This document shows, piece by piece, positions 36,352 through 45,201 of a stretch of 64,000 nt of DNA (position 1 is the stretch's first letter; every line of letters begins with the position of its first letter). The notes under the pieces are model-generated. The model was not told the origin of the DNA, searched no databases, and saw nothing but the letters and a program-made list of their open reading frames with translations. Location: assembly GCA_905221605.1 (NCBI GenBank), contig CAJNDS010002069.1:642529-706528 (forward strand). The letters are read 5' to 3'. The DNA is from Symbiodinium natans. Its lineage: Eukaryota; Sar; Dinophyceae; Suessiales; Symbiodiniaceae. Made by a program: the position numbers and the translations under genes.

Positions 36352-39300
36352 TGTATGTATGTATGTATGTATGTATGTATGCAATGTCATGTAATGTCAT
36401 GTAATGTAATGTAATGCAATGTATTGTAATGTAATTTAATGTAATGTATGTATGTGTATTTTCTATATATATATACATATATATATATATGCACATAGGC
36501 TACAGTATATGTATGTATATATATATATATATACATACATACCCTAAGCCTTAAGAACCACTAAACAGTTCTTGGGAATGGGCCGCAAAATGCAAAGGCA
36601 TGCGAGCTCACCGACGGCCAGGCAGATGGCATCCTGCAGGCCCAGCTATTGTAGGGCTTCTACTTGTTAGGGTTTAGGGTTTAGGGTTTAGGGTTTATAG
36701 GGTTTAGGGTTTAGAGAGAGCGTAAGGGTTTGCTCTCTCCATTTGCCCGAGCTTCGAAGGTGATCCAGTCCATTGTGGACTTCGAGGCCAAAGACTGCGT
36801 GAAGGCGAGTATCCGGGCCTTTTCGGGGATGTTGTTGGTAAACTCAGAGGTTCCAAGGAGACTCGAATATCATCCCTAAATCACGGAATCCCCCCCAAAA
36901 CTGGAATAGGGATCCTGATATGGTTAAAGGAACCTTACGGGATGGTACGGTGTCCGGGTGCTCCTTAGAGTACAGGACGCTCCAAAGGAAGCGATCTAGG
37001 CTGACAGCCGGCTTTCCGCCTTGGGATTGAAGGGTTGTTACATGGTCCCTTATGGCGGTCCTTTACGGGGGCAGGGTCGAGAAAACATCACGTTAAGAGT
37101 CGAGAAGACATCCATGTTAAGGCTTCAGTGCGCATCCCTCCCCAGTTTTGGGCCAGCCCCCCAGGCGGCTTGCTTTGCATCTTTGGGCCCCCCGCAAAAT
37201 TCATTTGGTTTTTTTTGTTGGTCCCTGGCAAAACGCGTCACATGTGCGATGCTCCGTACCCGGCGGGGGCTGCCCGCAATGCATTCTTCAGCCGCTGTAA
37301 AATGCACGGGGCCGACCTGGATACGCGGGAGGCGCGGCAGCGCTGTCCCCGGAGGGTCTTCGTGCAGTTTTCAGTCGCCGTAAAATGCATCGCCTTTGAG
37401 AGAACTGTTTCGAGAAGAAAAGCTATAAAAGGACACTGAAAGGTAGCCTTACAGATCGATGCAATTTTTAAGAGATTGTTTTGTGGTGCAGATTGGGGCC
37501 CTCGTAAAACAGGCCCCGAGCAAAACGCGTCACATGTGTGACGCTCTGTAGCTGAGAACAGCTGCAAAAATGAAAACAATAAATTGAATTTTCAATTCAT
37601 ATTTACATAGAAGCCAACGTAAATATTCAAAATTTATCGTAGAGGCAGAAGTCTGACTAGAGCATTTATAAAAATGAATCCGGGGGTACATGATGTGATA
37701 AATGTTCGTTGTCTTGTTTTGAGTTGTCAGGAGTACGAATGACTGTCCTAAAAGCACGACACTCCAGACCCTAAAAATCCCTAAACCCTAAAAAGTTCTA
37801 AGCCCTAAAGCGCCCTAAACCCTAAAAAGCCCTGAACCCTAAAAGGCCTTAATCTTTAAAAGGCCCTAAGCCCGAAAAAGCCCTGAGCCCTAAAACCCCC
37901 TAAAAGGCCCTCACCCCCTAAAAAGCCCTAAGCCCTAAAAAGCCCGAAGTCCAAAACGTTCAGTATAAAACCTAAGCTGAGCAAGAAACCCAATGGGTAG
38001 GTCAAAATGAGAAGAACATAAGCAACCCAATAAACAAGCGCAGAACACGATTTTTCAAAGACCCACGCATTGCTACTAAACCTAAAAAACACTAAATAAC
38101 AAGATAAATTAAGACAGTTAATGAACCAAGTCCAAAAAATTGAGTATAAAACCAAAGCTGAACAAGAAACCCAATGGGTATGTCAATATAAAAACAACAC
38201 AAGCAACCACGTAATAGCCCAGAAAGCAATTTTCCAGAAACACAGACATCGTTACGAAACCCACAAAACACGAACACAAAATAAGAAAACACTACAAAAA
38301 CCAAGTCCCAAACATTGAGATGCAAAACACAAAAAAAGGGGGGCGCACACTGAAGTCTTAACACGGCTCTTTTTTCGACACGCGGAGTGTCGAAAAAAGC
38401 GCCGAGTTAAGATTTGAGTGCGCATCCCAGGGCGCGGACTGGACAGAGAACTCTTCAGAACCCCCCCAACGATGCGCACTCAGGTCTTAACATGATGTTT
38501 ACTCGACCCGTCTACCGTCCTTTACTTTCTTCAAGCGGTTCTGAGTTTTTTTAAATGGCGCATGTAAGGGGTATATAAGGGTTACCCAATTAAGGGCCCA
38601 TTCTAAGCGGCCACGAAACAAACCCTAAACCCCTAAACCCCTAAACCCCTAAACCCTAAACCCCAAACCCCTAAACCCTAGACCCCAATCCCCTAAACCC
38701 CTAAACCCGAAACGTAAAGTGCCCTAAGATGGTATCAAAGACAGTTGGAGGCAATGGACAGTTTGGGCTGCCTCAAGGAGGGGACCGACTTCAAGGCCAA
38801 TCTCGGGAGCCATCATGTCTTGAGTGGCACATCATAGGGTTTAGGGTTTAGGGTTTAGGGTTTAACAGCTACAGTAAGATGCCGCACCCCTGATGAGAGG
38901 CGGTGGAAGGTGTTGTTCAGAAGAACTTCGAAACCGGAAAGGCTGAGAGATGGAGTTGGCAAGGATGTCATGGCACCGCAGCTGGCTGGGGCTTAGTAGG
39001 GAATGATTGCGCCCTCATTCCCTCATTCCCGACTATGAACCCGGGGGACAGTCTCTGACAGGTAAAGAGCAAGCGAAGCAAACGAAAGCGTGAACTGACA
39101 GAGGATCGCAGTTGTGTTGTTGCAAGCCTGTGCTGGAGTTGGCATGCGAGCAGTTGCTGTGACAGAGCACAAGCACGCATGTTCAGATGATGCGTTCAGC
39201 CAAAAGCTTTTTCAAACCTGTAGCTCCCGGAAGGAAGAGCAGAACAAGAAAGCGCCAAAGCAGTCTGAGGTGATGAAGTTCGCCGCTCCTGGTTGTTGCG

Positions 39301-40796
39301 TTTGGGGTTTAGGCGGATTATCGGACTCTCGAAAAACCCACTGGCAATGCTTGGCAGGTACTTCCAGCTCCCTCCAGCCCTTGCCTTCGTATCCCGAGCG
39401 ATCACTCAAATGCAGGGTGTCGGTGTAATGCTGGACGAGGATGCAGCTTGTGTGCAACCCAATTGCGCGACGCCTCTACTTGTTGCAAAGCTCAGTTTAG
39501 GGTTTAGGGTTTAGGGTTTAGGGTTTAGGGTTTAGGGTTTAGGGTTTAGGGTTTAGGGTTTAGGGTGAGCACCTGCAATCGGCGCGGCAGGACTACGAGT
39601 TCATTGACTTCGTAGCCGACAAGGCGACGCCAAAATTGCAGAGTCATCTTTCTGGCTATAATATATATAATATAACATATAGTCATCCTTTGGGCTCTTG
39701 GCAGTCTGAAAAGTCCTGTTAAAGTGACGTGGCACTGGTCATCTGACATGCTGTGACTAAAATATAGAAATGCCTACCTGTAGGTAGGGCACCGAAGGAT
39801 TCCTTGCATGACCCGACATACTGCACGCCCTGGCTAAACCACCTAACCCTTTTCATCCCGCTGGTTCTTAGTAGGGAAGGAGGGAATTAGGGGCCCGATG
39901 TATACCCTTCACTATTTCAGGAAGTATATAGGGTCCCCAAATGATCCCAAGAAAATCCCTTAAAGGGTGTATATATATATATATAGGACTTTTTAAGGGA
40001 TTGTATAGGGTACCTCATGCCCTCATTTCCCTGCTACCCGGAACCCGAAACCCTAAAAAGAAGCGGCCCTGGGAGAGGTGCCGGAGCTGCAGGTTGAGCG
40101 GGGTGCTGGCATCAGTGAGCCCGGCTCGATTAGGGGATCGGGGGGGCGGGGGGGTTTAGGGTTTAGGGTTTAGGGTTTAGGGTTTAGGGTTAGGGTCTGG
40201 GGTCTAGGGTTTCGGGGAAGGGGGCGGCGGTGCAAGAGGGCGTGACTGTGCACCAACAAGCCGTGACTGTGCACCAACAAGCCCCCCAACAAGACACCCG
40301 AAAAGTCCCAACATGAGCTCCAGCCCTAAGGTTGGGAGAGAAGCTCCAGTCGTTCAGAATGGGCGTTCTAGATTACGGTCCCCTGGTTTGGGCTTGACAG
40401 CGAGGGTCCACACCATGGGATCCTTAAGAGAGACCACTGCTCTAACTGGGGCATGTGATGTGCCGCTTCAAATGGGTATGTTTGTATGGGGTTTACGATA
40501 AGCAGGGACCCCGAATAGAGACCCCCAAATAGTAGGATCGCCCAACAGAAGGACCCCAGCTCGCAGGGACTTAGAAGGATGCCACAGCTCGAAAGGCTTC
40601 CCATGCTCTTGACGAGGAATGACGAGGAAAAGACGGGCACCTTGAAACAAGGAATCCGGGGTTTTGGGCTTGGGGTGTGGGGGCGCCGTGCTTGGCATTT
40701 GCCTGAATGTGACCTGACAGGCTACGTTGCCGGGCAGCTCTTCAAGAATTGGACGAGAGGGTGACTGCTTTGGAATATCTGGAAGGTGTGTGCTGA
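27155..40796 (+). CDS. ABC1/UbiB-family atypical protein kinase (ABC1K/ADCK-like)
   Basis: ABC1 kinases act in mitochondria or plastids, often in quinone metabolism. Exons: 27155-27188, 27489-27548, 27739-27798, 33272-33316, 33431-33466, 33812-33832, 34503-34553, 34885-34914, 35094-35129, 35222-35260, 35315-35341, 35425-35487, 35655-35717, 35806-35847, 35996-36070, 36598-36639, 36760-36804, 38745-38795, 38900-38929, 39062-39103, 39234-39277, 39358-39439, 39591-about 39623, 40578-40616, 40721-40796 (TGA). Hallmarks in order: LQDE|VPPFSG, AAASLGQ|VHRAK, ELAIK (ATP-site Lys), LYREIDYMAE, TTSKVLALTFIAG, YGFFNT|DPHPGN, LIFYDFGQ and LEAMDSLGCLKEGTDF. Donors as placed: 14 GC, 6 GA, 3 GT and one unsure. 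The N-terminal KxGQ motif was not found. Intron 3 is 5.5 kb and holds another gene. A C-terminal exon may be missing between 39623 and 40578. Confidence 0.9.
28513..33124 (+). CDS. Unidentified gene nested in the third ABC1K intron
   Basis: I do not recognise the product. A possible start ATG at 28513 opens a Lys/Gly-rich exon (28513-28594, MGEGGRKRKWGGKGGK, donor GTAAGT). In-phase exons follow: 30140-30240 (ARRAMQEAERAG), 30659-30724 (EAASEALRKAPEAKEDM, donor GTGAGT), about 31012-31050 (SLESELQALR), 32256-32357 (EGWYFAFHSRAMSTIKRDEA), about 32435-32534 (APLPVELSVSDAEHLGSLGQ), 32759-32828 (YEGLLHECNLQKACEVYEN, donor GTGAGG) and 32950-33124. The last exon is strongly acidic (ESEDEPEEEADDSESDEDE) and ends in TGA. 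A basic head and acidic tail are typical of nuclear or nucleolar proteins, but that is inference. Exons between 31050 and 32255 were not resolved. Confidence 0.55.
28790..28902. repeat. Poly-C block with regular A interruptions
   Basis: About 110 nt of C interrupted by single A residues at roughly 10-18 nt intervals, inside the nested gene's first intron. Base count may be affected by sequencing error. Confidence 0.85.
28906..29765. repeat. Composite repeat: GC-rich module alternating with telomere-type arrays
   Basis: A GC-rich module of about 70 nt, containing CCCCCTGTGGTTTGGGCCCC and GTGGGGTGGTGTGG, recurs near 28925, 29205, 29480, 29595 and 29720, the last copy truncated. Between copies lie TTTAGGG, TTTTGGG and TTTAGGGG arrays of varying length. 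This looks like a locally amplified unit. Confidence 0.85.
29876..30122. repeat. TA, TATC and CT microsatellites
   Basis: Runs of (TA)n at 29876-29895, 29932-29947, 30081-30122 and (TATC)n at 30038-30074, with CT repeats in between. They sit just before the nested gene's second exon. Confidence 0.9.
30738..30960. repeat. Long CCCTAAA telomere-type array
   Basis: About thirty-one CCCTAAA units, the longest array in the window, interrupted once near 30864-30870 by CCCTACCCTAACC. It is inside the nested gene (intron after the exon ending 30724) and so also inside the ABC1K intron. Confidence 0.98.
32535..32607. repeat. TTTAGGG array supplying a donor site
   Basis: About ten units starting directly after the inferred exon end at 32534; the first GTTTAG is the GT donor. 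Confidence 0.95.
32877..32925. repeat. Poly-C run of about 49 nt
   Basis: Located 25 nt upstream of the inferred acceptor at 32949 of the nested gene's last exon. Confidence 0.9.
33926..34032. mobile_element. Family B inverted-repeat element
   Basis: Left TGGGGGTTTTACGAAAG, right CTTCCGAAACCCCCA, core GTCGGATTCCCTTATATTGA and CCAATAAGGTACCCC. It lies in the ABC1K intron 33833-34502. Confidence 0.85.
34605..34706. repeat. TTTAGGG telomere-type array
   Basis: About fourteen perfect units in the ABC1K intron 34554-34884. Confidence 0.97.
34939..34993. repeat. TTTAGGG telomere-type array
   Basis: About seven units, 24 nt after the inferred GT donor at 34915 of ABC1K. Confidence 0.95.
35512..35600. 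mobile_element. Family B element filling a short ABC1K intron
   Basis: Left GGGGGTTTCCGAAAATAGG and right TTCTCGGAAACCCCC are inverted repeats. It makes up 89 of the 167 nt of the GA-AG intron 35488-35654. Confidence 0.85.
36318..36379. repeat. (GTAT)n microsatellite
   Basis: About fifteen ATGT/GTAT units, followed by ATGTA/ATGTC variants to about 36450 and a TA run to 36490. Confidence 0.95.
37947..38320. repeat. Two-copy diverged tandem repeat of about 180 nt
   Basis: Copy 1 starts near 37948 (GTCCAAAACGTTCAGTATAA) and copy 2 near 38129 (GTCCAAAAAATTGAGTATAA). Both contain AAGAAACCCAATGGGTA followed by matching downstream blocks; a partial third start (CAAGTCCCAAACATTGAG) is at 38301. Confidence 0.85.
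38355..38413. repeat. Long hairpin
   Basis: TCTTAACACGGCTCTTTTTT pairs with an inverted AAAAAAGCGCCGAGTTAAGA; CGACAC/GTGTCG close around a GCGGA loop. It has about 25 paired bases per arm. Confidence 0.85.
38984..39045. mobile_element. Degenerate family A element
   Basis: GGCTGGGGCTTAGTAGGGAA and TCATTCCCGACTATGAACCC retain the family A termini. It occupies about half of the short inferred ABC1K intron 38930-39061. Confidence 0.6.
39493..39566. repeat. TTTAGGG telomere-type array
   Basis: About ten perfect units in the ABC1K intron 39440-39590, which is 151 nt long; the array is half of it. Confidence 0.97.
39861..40045. mobile_element. Family A element, long copy
   Basis: Left CTGGTTCTTAGTAGGGAAGG; the right end is degenerate (CCCTCATTTCCCTGCTACCC). 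Two CCCTTAAAGGG-type cores suggest an internal duplication. Confidence 0.7.
40487..40562. mobile_element. Family B element, right side decayed
   Basis: GGGGTTTACGATAAGCAGGG then CCCCCAAATAGTAGGAT; the usual right end is missing. Confidence 0.5.
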
Positions 40797-41037
40797 ACCT
40801 GTAGTCAACGTTCTTAACACATATTACTCACAACATCTCAACACCTCCGTGAAGCACCCTATCAAACCCTGAGCCTTAGAGCATCATTCTCGAGACATCA
40901 TTCTCAAGACGCTGCGGACAAGCTCTCGTTCGACTTTGACAGCTGGCCTTCATGGTCACGTGTGGCAAGGCCACAGAGCTGCGCCGAACAGGCTTGAACA
41001 GTCTGGCAGTCCGGAATTGAGTTTTAGGGTGTATGGT

Positions 41038-41203
41038 TACCCTAAACCCGAAACCCTAAACCCTAAACCCTAAACCCAAAACCCTAAACCCTGAACCCTA
41101 AACCCTAAACCCTAAACCCTAAACCCTAAACCCTAAACCCTAAACCCTAAACCCTAAACCCTAAACCCTAAACCCTAAACCCTAAACCCTAAACCCTAAA
41201 CCC
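41038..41203. repeat. CCCTAAA telomere-type array
   Basis: About twenty-three units with few variants (CCCAAAA, CCCTGAA). Confidence 0.97.
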
Positions 41204-41591
41204 TTCCGGTTTGCATTTTCCATGGGCGTTTGTTGCCCTTCCTTCGACCGGCGAAGCCTGGAGATTTTTCAGACTCGGCTGAGTGGCAATGGGCCAGTTC
41301 GCTGTCCGTTCCAGCATTGCCGGACGAAGGTTAACTATTGTTAATACCTGTTAATGGTCAGACTGAGTTGGAGACCTGCGGGAAACGTTCACTGCAGCTC
41401 CAACGACTCTGCAAGCTTGCGCGCAGGATTAAGAAAAACGAGGTCACTAGTTGCCTTTGCGCAATATGCGACAGCACCCCGGAATCCTCGGATGCATAGG
41501 GAAAGTGGGTCGGTATGGTGTTTTGGTTCATGGTTCAGGGTGCGTGGTGGGGAATGCGGAAGGGATGCGTCTGCCACGTCCTTCTTCTAAG

Positions 41592-41676
41592 ATCCCTAAA
41601 CCCTAAACCCTAAACCCTAAACCCTAGACCCTAGACCCTAGACCCTAGACCCTAGACCCTAGACCCTAAACCCTAA
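41592..41676. repeat. CCCTAAA array with a CCCTAGA sub-block
   Basis: Units switch from CCCTAAA to six CCCTAGA units and back. The homogeneous variant block indicates local unit duplication. Confidence 0.95.
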
Positions 41677-42028
41677 GCGGGCATCTTGCGCTTGTTCTGC
41701 TTTCGGAGTTGATTGGTTCGTCTTCCGCTTTCTGACTGAAGCCCGCTTAGACTGCTTGCTTTGGTCTCAGGTCCCAAGGTCCCGATGGTGGGTTCCTGTT
41801 CCTGAACCCCTGAGCCGGAACCCTAAACCCTAAACCCTAAACCCTGAACCCTGAACCCTGAACCCTAAACCCTAAACCGACCCTAAACCCTAAACCTAGG
41901 GTTGCGCCGTTTTGCTCTAACAGCTCAGAGGAGTGGCCGTAGATTTAGTGCGGCCTACCGACTGAAAATGGCTGCGCGGTCGCGCCCTCGGAGTCGCCTT
42001 TTTGATGTACTTGCCCACCATGTTTAGG

Positions 42029-42112
42029 GTTTAGGGTATAGGGTATATGGTGTAGGGTTTAGGGTTTAGGGTTTAGGGTTTAGGGTTTAGGGTTTAGGGT
42101 TTAGGGTTTAGG
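42029..42112. repeat. TTTAGGG telomere-type array
   Basis: About twelve units, the first few with TATAGGG and TGTAGGG variants. Confidence 0.95.
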
Positions 42113-42650
42113 CACCATGATGCGAACTCAGGTTGTGGCTTTTGCCTTTGTGCCTGCTGGTGCCATCGCCTTAGCAGCTTAGTATGCCTCACTCTTGTGA
42201 GGCCGGAACCCTAAATCCTGAAAACCTTAAACCCTAAACCCTAAACCCTAAACCCCCGAGGCTGGCAACGATCATGGGCCCGTGCGCACGGATTCCAGGC
42301 ATAACGGCGCCGGCCACCTAATGCTCCAGCCAGTTCAGTCATCCAAAAACTTCTGGACACCCTAAAGATGAAGTAAAGTTACTCAGATTCTATTTGCATT
42401 ATGAAATAGTACTACTATTCCTCTTGCTATTGTTACTGTTTTGTGTTATTATGATAGTTTTGTTGTTATCCGATTTCAACTGCTACAAAGTCCTGGAATC
42501 CTCGGGGCATTCGGGGCCGAGGCCGCCGAAGGTGCGGCCAAAGCCACGTGACAAGCGCAGAGAGCTTGCAAAGGGGCATCGGCCCGAGTTTCTGTTTGTG
42601 GTTCAGGGTTTAGGGTTTTTTGCTCGCATGTGCGCTTTTTTTGTGCACAG

Positions 42651-43992
42651 ATGTGCCTGTGGACAGTGGCTTGTGCTTGCCAGGGCAAGGCCCGGGCAAG
42701 GCAGACTGGAAGGTGCACAGAAACTCCGTTAGACAACCGAGGCCGCAGAAGGCTGGCATCGTGACACGCGTCTACACGCATGAACCTAAGCGAGGAGTTT
42801 CCAGGTATGCAGCAGCAATGGCAGTGTCGTCGTGACGTGTAGGAGTGGGAATAGCGCAAAAGAACGTAACCCAGTGCTGTTACAGCGAGCGCTTGGTAGC
42901 TGGGATAGCGACTGGAATCAGGAGCTCAGATCCTCCCAACACGCCCTCGGCAACCACTCTGTCACACATCACCCTGGTTCGGCTTCTGCCTTCACTAACA
43001 GGCCGCGAAACTAGAAGAAGCGGGGCCCTTCTGGCAGCCTACCCCAGCAGTCGGGGAAACTGGATAGAATTGGACATCCTCAGCCAGGGCTGTGGGCTGA
43101 ACACGGCGGCAGCAGAGGTCAACATGCAATATCCACATGATAATATATACACATATTATATATATATATAAGATGTCATGTTCCTATCTAGTCTGGGAGA
43201 TCCTCAGGATGTCGCCCAAGAAGCCGAACTCCGCCATCCGAAAGATTTGCCGTGCCAGGGCCTTGCAAGTCCGTCAGATCCCTCAAGTCGTCAAGCCTCA
43301 GCCTTATTTTAGGGTTTAGGGTTTAGGGATGCTTAGGGTTTTAGGGTTTAGGGCTTAGGGTTTAGGGTTTAGGGTCTCTTTTGAGGGTTGATAAGGGTTT
43401 TCAGCCCTGGCTTCTGCCGAGCTCAAGCTGTCCAACGCCTACGAAGTCATCGCCTACATTCCAGGGGAGGGCCACAACCTGCAGGACAAGTTGCCAAAAT
43501 CCCTAAACCCTAAACCCTAAACCCTAAACCCTAAACCTCAGTTGACACGGAAGCCGTTTTGCCCAGGCCTATCATATGGCTACCTCATTTGAGATAAACT
43601 TTTTTTGAGGGTCCTCCGTATGTTCAGGAGTTCTCATCTGTTCTAATGCGCGGAGGGCGTCGTAAGGACCTCGTCGGAGTCAGGCCAGACGCCTTGCAGC
43701 TGTGACTATAGGAGGTCTCGAGCGCACACAACCGCTTGCAAGTAGTCCCCTGTCCCGGGCTTTTGTAGGTACAACCTCTGCCGTGGCGCCCGTGATCTGC
43801 AGGGAGTGCAGGGCCGCAAACAGTCGCGAAGCAAGTGCCCTGCCGTTGCTTTACCTAGATGAGAGCAAGCCGTCACGACCAAAACAAGTCACGGTGCGCA
43901 GGTTTGGGGTTCAAAAGAGGTCTTTGTTCTTTGCTTTCCCTGGTTGCGGCGTGCTTTGCCGCAGGTATGGTGCCGAGAAGCCTGACGACTAG
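42651..43992 (+). CDS. rps12: Ribosomal protein uS12, bacterial/organelle type
   Basis: uS12 lies at the ribosomal decoding centre. Exons: 42651-42804 (approximate start), 43208-43259, 43428-43484, 43628-43683, 43769-43834 and 43965-43992 (TAG). Joined, they follow the family end to end: RPQKAGIVTRVYTHEPK, KKPNSAIRKICRAR|LSNAYE, VIAYIPGEGHNLQ|EFSSVL, MRGGRRKDLVGVR|Y, RGARDLQGVQGRKQSRSK and YGAEKPDD. The conserved KKPNSA and PGEGHN loops are intact. Introns start GT or an alternative (42805), GC (43260), GA (43485), GC (43684) and GT (43835). The third intron contains a CCCTAAA array. Splicing at 42805 would add about eight residues (RGVSRMSP) before KKPNSA; a non-standard junction at 42790/43221 would give exact family length. 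A candidate upstream basic exon is near 42489-42575 (KVRPKPRDKRRELAKG). The KYGAEKP ending favours a mitochondrial form, but the target is not certain. Confidence 0.93.
43308..43376. repeat. TTTAGGG telomere-type array
   Basis: Mixed TTTAGGG and variant units in the uS12 intron 43260-43427. Confidence 0.9.
43500..43537. repeat. Short CCCTAAA array
   Basis: Five units in the GA-AG uS12 intron 43485-43627. Confidence 0.95.
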
Positions 43993-45201
43993 TGAGAAGC
44001 CGGCAGCGGGGGCAGGAACAAAGTTGGCATTTGCCCAGGCAACAATCAGCTAAACCATCGGTGCACAGGTCTAGGAGAGCAATCCGGAGTGGGGATGTCG
44101 ACTGTGGTGCAAGGTGTTAGCCACACTGCGGAGGCACATGCCAATTTTCCTTCAGGATGTACCCTGTGCAAACATCAAGGTGCGGCGGAGCCCCTTGCAA
44201 AATGGACATGGGCCTCAGACTAGCTCGCGCCATGCACAGGGAGGGAGGGAGACAGAGAGAGACAGAGACAGAGAGAGAGGGAGAGAGCCGGAGGGCAGCC
44301 AATACGGCTGCTTGCGAGTTTTAGCGAGTGCTGAGTCGCAGACGGACGGGGGCGCGCACCAGCGCGGGGGGCCACCCCCATGCCCCAACGAAAGAAAGAA
44401 AGAAAGAAAGAGCCGGAGGGCAAAGGCCCTACCAAAAGGGGGCAAGTGGTTGCAAGGGGGTTGTAGACAAAGGGGAAACTACCACGGCAAGAGCAAGCCT
44501 CCTGGGGAGAAGAGCACTTGGGGCGCGTTCGCGCGCGGGGGCCTCCCGGGGTTCCCTGAGCCCAGCTGAAGAAGAAGAGGAAGAACAAGAGGAGGAGAAT
44601 GACCGAACGGGGGTTTTCCCCAAAGAAGGAAGGAAAGAAACAAAGAAAGAACGAGAGCGTAGAATATCGGGGGGGAAGGGAGACTCAGACCATTTCATGA
44701 ACTGGGTTCTTGAACCTAGTCGCACGACGGCGTCGCATGCGAGCGCGCTCGGGGCTCCTCAGGCCCGCAAGGCCCACAAAGAGAGTGCGGGATGTCTGTC
44801 ATGGGCATGGCCATCAGAAGAAAAAGAAAGAAGAAAAGAAAGAAGAAGAAGAGGGCACGAGAACGCCAGCTGTCTTCCGTGTGGTAGCTTCACAGGCTTG
44901 GAGCTGGGCTGGTGAAGGCAAAGATGACATCACAACGGTCCGCTGCAAAGAACTTGTCCCTGGGCACGCGATGCTTTCCAACACACAGTGGGGCACGCAC
45001 ACCCACACACAGAGCATTGTCAACAACATCTCAGTCAACCTGAAACAGGTCCCCAGTCCCAAGTAACCGAAACAAGAGGGGGGCCTTTGCATGACTCCCC
45101 TAAACCCTAAACCTTAAACCTTAAACCTTCAACCTTGAACCTTAAACCTTAAACCTTAAACCCTAAACCCTAAACCCTATGAACCGTAACCCTCGAATGC
45201 T
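43993..45201. other. Region of unclear coding status after uS12
   Basis: Several overlapping open frames exist but none is recognised. A plus frame at 44095-44222 contains FPSGCTLCKHQG with a CxxC pair and could be an exon. GA-rich tracts (44240-44290, 44390-44412, 44570-44660, 44817-44850) make long charged open frames on both strands that are probably not real. A CCCTAAA/CCTTAAA array is at 45098-45178. Confidence 0.3.

Larger units (their letters stand above)
36805..38744. other. Large ABC1K intron with foreign-looking AT-rich repeats
   Basis: The intron joins DCVK to LEAMDSLG. It contains three copies of a GTGCGCATCC-bearing motif, a repeated CAAAACGCGTCACATGTG segment (37211-37310 and 37510-37560), a string of degenerate CCCTAAAA units (37770-37945), a two-copy tandem repeat (37947-38320) and a strong hairpin (38355-38413). 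No exon was found. Confidence 0.6.
40797..42480. other. Spacer between the ABC1K and uS12 genes
   Basis: No gene recognised. It is dominated by telomere-type arrays at 41038-41203, 41592-41676, 41818-41897, 42021-42112 and 42215-42256. A 78-codon plus frame at 41354-41590 has no family motif. Confidence 0.5.

Noticed and set aside
44328-44915. 195-codon plus frame rich in Glu, Lys and Arg
   Set aside because: It comes from GA-rich low-complexity tracts that open several frames; no motif and no clear exon ends.
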